Assembly (NCBI RefSeq): GCF_016405905.1
Contig: NZ_JAEFCB010000009.1
Coordinates: 124,001-188,000 of the forward strand
Source of the DNA: Variovorax sp. IB41
GTDB taxonomy: Bacteria; Pseudomonadota; Gammaproteobacteria; Burkholderiales; Burkholderiaceae_C
Reading direction: 5' to 3'
Length of the DNA: 64,000 nucleotides
Positions 29,681 through 35,687 of this stretch are shown here, piece by piece (position 1 is the stretch's first letter; each line of letters starts with the position of its first letter). The notes below the pieces were generated by a model. The model did not search any database. It was not told the origin of the DNA and saw nothing but the letters and a program-made list of their open reading frames with translations. Position numbers and translations under genes: made by a program.

Positions 29681-30097
29681 TCAGCCGGCGTCCGCGTGCC
29701 CCTGGTGCCGGGGCAGGTCGTCGTGGATGGCGAACCACGGCGCCTTCGAGCCGACGAAGATGTGCGCGCTGGGCCGGATCGACGGATCGTCCACCAGCGT
29801 GCCCAGCGTGACGTGCACGAACAGGCCGTCGCGCACCACCGAATAGAGGAACGAGCCGCACTGGCCGCAGTGGATGTCGCCGGCGTCCGGCTCGCCATGG
29901 ATCAGCAGCTGGTCGTCGCCTTGCGTGAGGGCCAGCTTGTGCCGCTCGATGCCGGCAAAGGGCTTGAAGGCCGAGCCCGTGGCGCGGCGGCAGTCCGCGC
30001 AGTGGCAGTTCAGCGCATAGGTGAATTCGTCAGCCACGGTGTAGTGGACGGCGCCGCACAGGCACCGGCCGGCGAGGTTGCGGACGGGGTGCGTCAC
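29681..30097 (-). CDS. GFA-family (glutathione-dependent formaldehyde-activating enzyme-like) zinc protein
   Basis: 138 residues from a GTG at 30095-30097, which has GGAAGG five bases upstream; a TTG at 30110-30112 would add five residues. The cysteine pattern CLCGAVHY, CHCADCRR, CGQCGS is the zinc-binding signature of the GFA fold. Most family members have no proven enzymatic activity. It ends 9 bp from the convergent sensor kinase gene and starts 27 bp from the stop of the YebC-family gene upstream of it. Confidence 0.85.
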   Translation of the reverse strand: MTHPVRNLAGRCLCGAVHYTVADEFTYALNCHCADCRRATGSAFKPFAGIERHKLALTQGDDQLLIHGEPDAGDIHCGQCGSFLYSVVRDGLFVHVTLGTLVDDPSIRPSAHIFVGSKAPWFAIHDDLPRHQGHADAG

Positions 30098-30124
30098 CGA
30101 GGCCTTCCGCAAGCGGTAAGGGCC

Positions 30125-30838
30125 TCAGCCTGCGAGGCCGACAAAAACGTTCTGCACATCGTCGTTCGCGTCGATGGCCGCGAGGAACACTTCGACTTCC
30201 TCCAGGTCTTCGGCGCTCAGGCTCGCCGGATCGACCGGGTTCTTCGGCTTGTAGCCCAGCTTGGCCGACAGCACCGTGAAGCCCTGCGCCGGCAGCGCGC
30301 GGCTCACCAGGTCCAGGTCGGTCGGGTCGGTGAGGAACACGGTGGCGTTGCTCTCGCCGGCGGGCTCGAAGTCCTGCGCGCCGGCTTCGATGGCGGCGAC
30401 CTCGGGGTCGGCCGTGGCGTTCGCGGGCTCCGCCTCGATCATGCCGACGTGGTCGAAATCCCACGACACCGAGCCCGACGTGCCCAGCTGCCCCTTGCGA
30501 AACAGCACGCGCATTTCAGGCGCGGTGCGGTTCACGTTGTCGGTCAGGCACTCGACCATCACCGGCACGCGGTGCGGCGCAAAGCCTTCGTAGATGACGT
30601 GCTCGAAATGCACCGCCTCGCCCGTCAGGCCCGCGCCCTTCTTGATGGCGCGGTCCAGCGTGTCCTTGGGCATCGAGACCTTGCGGGCCTGCTCCACCAC
30701 CAGCCGCAGGCGCGAATTGGAGGCCGGGTCGGCGCCGTTGCGCGCCGCCATCATGATTTCCTTGGCCAGTTTTCCGAAGAGGCGGCCCTTGGCATTGGCG
30801 GCCAGGTCCTTGTGCTTTGCTTTCCACTGTGCGCCCAT
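30125..30838 (-). CDS. YebC/PmpR-family protein
   Basis: 237 residues from the ATG at 30836-30838. The opening MGAQWKAKHKDLAANAKGRL and the segments KEIMMAARNGADPASN and LDRAIKKGAG are hallmark YebC-family sequence (the YeeN-like branch). Family members have been described both as DNA-binding regulators and, more recently, as ribosome-associated factors that help translate polyproline stretches. It lies between a GFA gene downstream and a divergent PEP-mutase-family gene. Confidence 0.92.
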   Translation of the reverse strand: MGAQWKAKHKDLAANAKGRLFGKLAKEIMMAARNGADPASNSRLRLVVEQARKVSMPKDTLDRAIKKGAGLTGEAVHFEHVIYEGFAPHRVPVMVECLTDNVNRTAPEMRVLFRKGQLGTSGSVSWDFDHVGMIEAEPANATADPEVAAIEAGAQDFEPAGESNATVFLTDPTDLDLVSRALPAQGFTVLSAKLGYKPKNPVDPASLSAEDLEEVEVFLAAIDANDDVQNVFVGLAG

Positions 30839-30974
30839 GGCTGATGTTCCTTCGATTCGGGGCGACTACTGTAGCCGCAGCGCGAGGGGCGGCCGCAGTT
30901 TTCTCCAAGTTCCGGAGGCGGGGCGCCGCTACGCTGGCCTCGTTCCTCCAACTCATCGATCCAGACGACGCACC

Positions 30975-31823
30975 ATGCCCACCATGCCCTCCACCGAAAC
31001 GAGACAACGGCAAACCGAAACCTTCCACCGGCTGCACACCGGCCCCGCACCACTGGTGCTCGTGAACGCGTGGGACGCGGTCAGCGCGCGCATCGTCGAG
31101 CGCGCCGGGGCGACGGCCATCGCCACCACCAGCGCGGGCATCGCGTGGGCGCTCGGCTACGCGGACGGCGAGCGCATGCCCGTCGATGAAATGCTCGCGG
31201 CCACCGCGCGCATCTGCCGCGTGAGCCGCGTGCCGGTCACCGTCGACATCGAGCGCGGCTTCGGCGACAGCACCGGGGCGGTGTGCGACGTGGTGCGCGC
31301 GCTCATCGACATGGGCGCGGTGGGCATCAATATCGAAGACGGCACGCTCCCCGGCACGCGGGACCTCGCGCCGCCGGAGATCCTGTGCGAGCGCATCGAA
31401 GCGCTGCGCCGGCTCGATGCGCGCTTTTTCATCAATGCGCGCACCGACACCTATTTCGTCGCCAACGACGATCCCGCCGCCCGCTACGAAGACACGCTGC
31501 GCCGCGCGCGGCTCTATGCGGCAGCGGGCGCCGACGGCATCTTCGTGCCGGGCATGGCGAGCCTTGCGGAAATCGCGGGCCTCGCGGCCGCGGTGCCGCT
31601 GCCCGTGAACGTCTATGCCGGCACCACGCAGGCGCCGCCGGTGCAGGTGCTCGCGGATGCCGGCGCGCGCCGCATCAGCCTGGGCTGCGGGCCGTTGCAG
31701 TCCGCGCTCGGCTTGCTCGGTCGCATCGCCGGGGAGGCCTTCGATGCAGGGCAATTCCGCGCGATGGGCGAGGGCATGCTCGCGGCGGGCGAGGTCAACG
31801 CGCTCTTTTCCGCGCTGTCCTGA
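30975..31823 (+). CDS. Isocitrate lyase / phosphoenolpyruvate mutase-family enzyme
   Basis: 282 residues from the ATG at 30975. It has the family barrel: LVNAWDAVSARIVERAG at the N-terminus, VDIERGFGD in the metal-binding loop, GINIEDG, and FINARTDTYF. The isocitrate lyase signature KKCGH is absent, so it belongs to the broader group that includes 2-methylisocitrate lyase, oxaloacetate decarboxylase and carboxyvinyl-carboxyphosphonate mutase. Length suits this group. No pathway neighbours narrow the reaction. Confidence 0.82.
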   Translation: MPTMPSTETRQRQTETFHRLHTGPAPLVLVNAWDAVSARIVERAGATAIATTSAGIAWALGYADGERMPVDEMLAATARICRVSRVPVTVDIERGFGDSTGAVCDVVRALIDMGAVGINIEDGTLPGTRDLAPPEILCERIEALRRLDARFFINARTDTYFVANDDPAARYEDTLRRARLYAAAGADGIFVPGMASLAEIAGLAAAVPLPVNVYAGTTQAPPVQVLADAGARRISLGCGPLQSALGLLGRIAGEAFDAGQFRAMGEGMLAAGEVNALFSALS

Positions 31824-31851
31824 TCGGTTGCCGAAACCTAGAATCCCGGGA

Positions 31852-31864
31852 GCGTTCGAAACGC
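31852..31864. promoter_or_regulatory. Palindrome upstream of the double-Crp gene
   Basis: GCGTT-cga-AACGC is a perfect 13-bp inverted repeat 42 bp upstream of the start codon at 31906. It differs from the GTGCA-N6-TGCAC sites further right. It is a candidate operator only. Confidence 0.35.
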
Positions 31865-31905
31865 ACCAAGCGCAAGGGGAGCCGGTTGGCGAAACGAAAG
31901 GGCTC

Positions 31906-33411
31906 ATGGATTCGCCACACAGCACGCGCGACGACTCCGCGCTCATCCGCCAGGCACTGGGCACCACCGAAGCCTTCGCCGCCTGGCCTGCGGCATTGCT
32001 GGACAGGCTGCTGCGCGTGGCCTGGCTGCGCACCTGCGCACGCGGCGAGCTGGTCTACAGCGAGGCCGTGGGCGAACCCGTGGTCCTGCTCGTGGTGTCC
32101 GGCCATCTGTTGATGAGCCGCCTGGCCGCCGGCGGTCCGGGCGTGCCCATGTCCCTCATGGGGCCCGGAACGCTCATCGGCGTGCCGCGCGCGCTCGACG
32201 CCAAGGGCGAGGCGCGCTGCATCTACGGTGCGCACGGCGACGCGGTGGTCGCCGGTCTGCCCGCGCGGGAAATGCTAGGCGTGCTGGACGCCGAGCCCTC
32301 GCTCTGGAAGAGCCTGACCCTCATGCTGCTGCGCCAGCATCGCCAGATGCTCACGGCCATGATCGACCAGCTCGGCGGCAGCCTGCGCCGGCGGCTGGCC
32401 GCCACCATCGCCCGCCTCGCGCAGGTCTACGGCGTGGACGGCGCCGCGATGACGCTGCGGCTGCGCCTCTCGCAGGAAGACATGGCCGGCCTGCTGCAGG
32501 TGTCGCGCGGCGCCATCAACAGGGAACTGCGCGCGATCGAGGCGCTGGGGCTCCTGCGCGCCGACTACGGCACCGTGACCGTGCGCGACCTGCCCGCGCT
32601 GCTCGCGCTCGGCGGCATCGCCAGCCGGCCCGCGCCCTTCGAGCCGGAAAGCCAGCCGGGCCATGCGCCGGCCGACGTCGCGCTCATGCGCCAGGGCCTG
32701 GCGCTCGTCGCGCGTTTCGCCGCGTGGCCGCCCGCGGCCGTCGAGGCGCTGTTGGCCTCGGCGCAACTGGGCCGCTATCGGCGCGGCGCGCGCGTGCGCA
32801 TCGAAAGGAGCGACGGCGAGCCCGAGGCGCTGGTCGTGCTCTCGGGCCACCTGCTGGCCAGCCGCGTGCACGCGGACGGGTCGTACACGCCGGTGTTCGT
32901 TTTCCATCCCGGCCTGGTCGCCAACATGTACAAGGTGCTGGATCTGCAGCACCACCTGCACGACATGTACGAGGCGCTCGACGAGCTCGTCGTGGTGCAC
33001 CTGGGGGGACGCGCGATCGTGGAGCGGCTCGATGCGCAGCCCGCGCTCTGGCGGGCCATGGCGCCCCCGCTGCTGCTGGGCGCGCGCGCCGTCGGCAGGA
33101 CCCTGATGGACTACCAGACCGGCAGCACCCGCCAGCGCCTGGCCGCCACCATCGCCCGGCTGGCGCAGCTGTACGGCGCGGGCGACGGCAGCCCCGGCTT
33201 GCGGCTCGCGCTCTCGCAGGACGACCTGGCGACCATGCTGCAGGTCTCGCGCCAGTCCATCAACCGCGAGATGCGCGTGCTCGAAGCGCAGGGGCTCGTG
33301 GGGAGCGAATACGGCGCGGTCAGCGTTCACCAGCTTGCGGCCCTGCGGCAATTGGGGGTGCAGGGATCGGACGAACAAGGCGCACAGGGCGCACAGGAAG
33401 CGCAGCCCTGA
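31906..33411 (+). CDS. Tandem Crp-like transcriptional regulator: two sensor-HTH modules in one polypeptide
   Basis: 501 residues, about twice the length of Crp/Fnr proteins. Module A (about 10-235) and module B (about 255-495) each contain a cNMP-binding-like beta-roll, a long dimer-helix segment (RRLAATIARLAQVYG in A, QRLAATIARLAQLYG in B) and a Crp-type winged helix. The helix-turn-helices begin at residues 188 (LSQEDMAGLLQVSR) and 436 (LSQDDLATMLQVSR), 248 residues apart. The cAMP phosphate-binding cassette is not recognisable in either roll, so the ligand is probably not cAMP. The next gene encodes a single module of the same type. Start is the ATG at 31906 preceded by AAAGGG. One chain could form an intramolecular pseudo-dimer. 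Confidence 0.88.
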   Translation: MDSPHSTRDDSALIRQALGTTEAFAAWPAALLDRLLRVAWLRTCARGELVYSEAVGEPVVLLVVSGHLLMSRLAAGGPGVPMSLMGPGTLIGVPRALDAKGEARCIYGAHGDAVVAGLPAREMLGVLDAEPSLWKSLTLMLLRQHRQMLTAMIDQLGGSLRRRLAATIARLAQVYGVDGAAMTLRLRLSQEDMAGLLQVSRGAINRELRAIEALGLLRADYGTVTVRDLPALLALGGIASRPAPFEPESQPGHAPADVALMRQGLALVARFAAWPPAAVEALLASAQLGRYRRGARVRIERSDGEPEALVVLSGHLLASRVHADGSYTPVFVFHPGLVANMYKVLDLQHHLHDMYEALDELVVVHLGGRAIVERLDAQPALWRAMAPPLLLGARAVGRTLMDYQTGSTRQRLAATIARLAQLYGAGDGSPGLRLALSQDDLATMLQVSRQSINREMRVLEAQGLVGSEYGAVSVHQLAALRQLGVQGSDEQGAQGAQEAQP

Positions 33412-33464
33412 ATTTTCAATCGTTATTAAGTTACGAATTCAACTCGATTAAATTGCCCGCCGGC

Positions 33465-33488
33465 CAATCCGCCTCGAATTGCGGATTG
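33465..33488. promoter_or_regulatory. Inverted repeat upstream of the single Crp-like gene
   Basis: CAATCCG (33465-33471) and CGGATTG (33482-33488) are perfect arms around 10 bp, inside an A/T-rich 154-bp gap. It is 77 bp upstream of the GTG start at 33566. Operator role is inferred from position. Confidence 0.4.
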
Positions 33489-33565
33489 AAATTAAATGTT
33501 GGCGATCATTTTCAAAGCAATTCAATTCCGAATTCATGAAATGAACCGCCGCACAGGGTGGCATC

Positions 33566-34285
33566 GTGAATTCGTCGGAAAAATCCGCGCAGGATATGGC
33601 GCTCCTGCTCCAGGGGTTGGGCACCGTTCAGGCATTTGCGCCATGGTCGGCCGCCGCGCTGCGGGAATTGCTGCAATCGGCCCGTCTGGGCCGGTATGAC
33701 CGGGGGGCGTCGGTTCATCGCGAAGGCCGTGGCGGCTCCGAAGCGCTGGTGGTGCTGTCGGGCTACCTGATGATGGGTTGGTCCGGACCCGCCGGCGAGC
33801 CCCTGTCGCTCACGCTGGTCGGGCCGGGCACGCTGGCGGGCATCGGCGAGCCCGAATTGCATGACGAAACCCGCTATGCGTACCGCGCGCACGACGACGG
33901 CACGCTCGTCGCGCACCTGCCGGCCCCGCTCCTGCTCGGCATTCTCGATGCGGAGCCGTCGCTCTGGAAGGGCATGGCGCCGTTTCTCCTGCGGCAGCAG
34001 CGTGCGCTGCTCACCACCCTCCTGCACCAGCTGAGCGGCCCGGTGCGCCAGCGCCTGGCGGCCACGCTCACCCGGTTCTCGCAGATCCTGGGCGGCAGCG
34101 ACACCACCCGGATGCTGCGCCTGCGCCTGTCGCAGGAAGACCTCGCGGCCATGTTGCAGGTCACGCGCCAGTCCATCAACCGCGAGATGCGCGCCTTCGA
34201 GCAGCGCGGGCTCCTCAGCGCCGAGTACGGCAGCGTGATCGTGCGCAACCTCGCCGCGCTGCGCGCGCTGGGGCGCGGGGCCTGA
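33566..34285 (+). CDS. Crp-like transcriptional regulator, single module
   Basis: 239 residues from the GTG at 33566, which follows AGGGTGG; the ATG at 33596 is an alternative. It has a beta-roll, a dimer helix (QRLAATLTRFSQILGG) and a winged helix whose HTH begins at residue 188 (LSQEDLAAMLQVTR), the same position as in module A of the preceding protein. Sequence is close to both modules of that protein, so the three arose by duplication. The recognition helix reads TRQSINREMR: Gln replaces the glutamate that Crp and Fnr use to contact the conserved G. It probably binds a different half-site, and the GTGCA repeats just downstream are the natural candidates. Confidence 0.88.
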   Translation: MNSSEKSAQDMALLLQGLGTVQAFAPWSAAALRELLQSARLGRYDRGASVHREGRGGSEALVVLSGYLMMGWSGPAGEPLSLTLVGPGTLAGIGEPELHDETRYAYRAHDDGTLVAHLPAPLLLGILDAEPSLWKGMAPFLLRQQRALLTTLLHQLSGPVRQRLAATLTRFSQILGGSDTTRMLRLRLSQEDLAAMLQVTRQSINREMRAFEQRGLLSAEYGSVIVRNLAALRALGRGA

Positions 34286-34325
34286 GCGCCCGGGGCGGAT
34301 TTGCCGTCCTGAATTCATTGCGGAT

Positions 34326-34341
34326 GTGCATTTATTTGCAC
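34326..34341. promoter_or_regulatory. Crp-type operator candidate, copy 1 (GTGCA-N6-TGCAC)
   Basis: GTGCATTTATTTGCAC: perfect 5-bp arms with a 6-bp spacer, the same 5-6-5 geometry as Crp (TGTGA-N6-TCACA). It overlaps the ATTTGCA-cga-TGCAAAT dyad at 34334-34350. It starts 41 bp after the stop of the Crp-like gene. Confidence 0.65.
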
Positions 34342-34425
34342 GATGCAAATCTCATTGCCCTCAATTGTCGCGAACATCACTTTTCAATGGAATTGAGTCG
34401 AAAGCGGGATTGCCAATTCCGGAGT

Positions 34426-34441
34426 GTGCAATTGTTTGCAC
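34426..34441. promoter_or_regulatory. Crp-type operator candidate, copy 2 (GTGCA-N6-TGCAC)
   Basis: GTGCAATTGTTTGCAC: identical to copy 1 at 14 of 16 positions, with identical arms, and exactly 100 bp to its right. It lies 238 bp before the OmpR-like start codon. Confidence 0.65.
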
Positions 34442-34461
34442 TCGCCGCAATTGCTTCTCGG

Positions 34462-34480
34462 GTAATGTCTTAAACATTAC
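34462..34480. promoter_or_regulatory. Perfect dyad GTAATGT-N5-ACATTAC
   Basis: Seven-base arms with a CTTAA spacer, 21 bp right of operator copy 2. It could be a second regulator's site, or could overlap core promoter elements of the OmpR-like gene. Confidence 0.45.
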
Positions 34481-34590
34481 TTTCCGAGCCATTTAGCGCT
34501 CGCTCGTTGGGCAATGCCCTTCTAAAGTCCGCCCCGGATCGCAATGACACCGGGTCAGCGCTCCATTCCGGCGCCATGGGAATGATTTCT

Positions 34591-34605
34591 GAATTGGCGC
34601 AATTC
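34591..34605. promoter_or_regulatory. Perfect dyad GAATTG-GCG-CAATTC
   Basis: Six-base arms around GCG, 74 bp before the OmpR-like start codon, in the probable 5' leader. Either a DNA operator or a small RNA hairpin is possible. Confidence 0.4.
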
Positions 34606-34678
34606 GTTATTTGCTCTTTCAAAGGGCAATCCATCGGTAGACACGGCATCCCCGGGTGCCCAATTTCTGGAGTAAACA

Positions 34679-35548
34679 ATGAATGGAACACGGGCGCCAT
34701 CTTCCGTGGCCCTTGTCGACAGCGCCGAGGTCCAGCGCCTGGGCTTGGCCACCCGGCTGGAGCGGCGGGGCTATTGCCCGATGCTGTTTGCCGGCGTGTC
34801 CGAACTGCTGGCCGCGCTGGCCAGCGGCCGGCAATTCGAGGCCCTGCTGCTGGTGGACGACGGCACCGCGGCCTGGGGCCGCCTCTCGGCGGTGTGCAGC
34901 GTGCTCGGCATGCCGGCGCTGCTCCTGACCTACGAAGCCCGCTGGCGCACCCGCACCGAGCTCGACCACGACGTGCTGCTGGCGCCGCTCTTCGACTTCG
35001 CGACCTCCGACAGCACCGACATCGAACTGGACGCGCGCCTGCGCAACCTGATCCAGCGCGCCCGCGCCAACGCCAACGGACGCCGCTACGCCCAGGTCCA
35101 CGAAACCACCATCGGCGGCTACGAGTTCCTCGAAGGCCCGCAGATCGTGGTGCACAAGGGGCGCGAAATCATGCTGCAGCCGCGCCAGTTCGAACTGGCG
35201 CTCGAACTCTTTCGCAACGTCGGCCGGCTCGTTACGCGCGAGTGGCTGTGGAACTCGTTCTGGGGCCCGGTGCTGCCGCGCGAAGGCGTGCGCGCCCTGG
35301 ACGTGTGCGTGGCCAACGTGCGCCGCAAGCTCGATCTGCGGCCCGAAAACGGCTTCACGCTGCGCGCTGTCTACAAGCGCGGCTACCAGCTGCGCACAAC
35401 GCCGCCGCGCAACCGCACCGATGCGGGGCTGGCGCCGGCGACTGCATCCAGGCCGCCGGGTTTCGCACGCGCCGATGGCGCCCTCAACGGACTGGCCCTC
35501 GGGCCGGCCGCCCCTCTCGGCCCGGACATGGGCCTGCAGCTTTCCTGA
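34679..35548 (+). CDS. OmpR-like regulator with degenerate receiver domain
   Basis: 289 residues from the ATG at 34679, with CTGGAG seven bases upstream. The C-terminal winged helix (about 145-240) is intact and ends KLDLRPENGFTLRAVYKRGY, closely like the complete OmpR-type regulator at 50341-51051 in this window. The N-terminal receiver-like domain keeps one Asp of the acidic pair (VALVDSA) and an Asp where the phosphoacceptor should be (LLLVDDG), but has no conserved Lys equivalent. No kinase gene is adjacent. About 50 residues of low-complexity tail follow the winged helix. It probably works without phosphorylation and is positioned to control the adjacent adhesin gene. Confidence 0.8.
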   Translation: MNGTRAPSSVALVDSAEVQRLGLATRLERRGYCPMLFAGVSELLAALASGRQFEALLLVDDGTAAWGRLSAVCSVLGMPALLLTYEARWRTRTELDHDVLLAPLFDFATSDSTDIELDARLRNLIQRARANANGRRYAQVHETTIGGYEFLEGPQIVVHKGREIMLQPRQFELALELFRNVGRLVTREWLWNSFWGPVLPREGVRALDVCVANVRRKLDLRPENGFTLRAVYKRGYQLRTTPPRNRTDAGLAPATASRPPGFARADGALNGLALGPAAPLGPDMGLQLS

Positions 35549-35603
35549 CCCCCAAGGCGAACTGAACCGAACCGAACCGCCGGCGCATCCGCGCCGCACG
35601 CGC

Positions 35604-35642
35604 GATCGAGGCTGTGGGGAGGGGCCCTCGATCCGTTTTTTT
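35604..35642 (+). terminator. Rho-independent terminator between the OmpR-like gene and the adhesin gene
   Basis: GATCGAGG (35604-35611) pairs with CCTCGATC (35626-35633) and is followed by CG and seven T. It ends 45 bp before the adhesin start codon, so the adhesin promoter must be packed into, or overlap, this terminator unless read-through is used. Confidence 0.85.
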
Positions 35643-35648
35643 GTCCAT

Positions 35649-35677
35649 CCCCCCCGTCGTTAGTTAGTTTTAAAACT
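35649..35677. promoter_or_regulatory. Poly-C tract and palindrome in the adhesin leader
   Basis: Seven consecutive C (35649-35655) are followed by the perfect 12-bp palindrome AGTTTTAAAACT (35666-35677), which ends 10 bp before the adhesin ATG. The palindrome occupies the place where a ribosome-binding site would be expected, and no purine-rich Shine-Dalgarno site is seen. The C-run is a possible slippage site. Confidence 0.45.
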
Positions 35678-35687
35678 GTTGACCAAC

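Larger units (their letters stand above)
34286..34678. other. A/T-rich intergenic island with clustered operator-like palindromes
   Basis: 393 bp with no gene, clearly poorer in G/C than flanking DNA and rich in CAATT/AATTG words. It holds two GTGCA-N6-TGCAC sites (34326, 34426), dyads ATTTGCA-cga-TGCAAAT (34334-34350), GTAATGT-N5-ACATTAC (34462-34480), GGGCA-a-TGCCC (34507-34517) and GAATTG-gcg-CAATTC (34591-34605). It lies between the single Crp-like gene and the OmpR-like gene and must contain the promoter of the latter. Confidence 0.75.

Noticed and set aside
35679..35687. TTG at 35679 as adhesin start
   Set aside because: The ESPR signal begins exactly at the ATG 35688, and TTG would only add three residues and lacks a ribosome-binding site.
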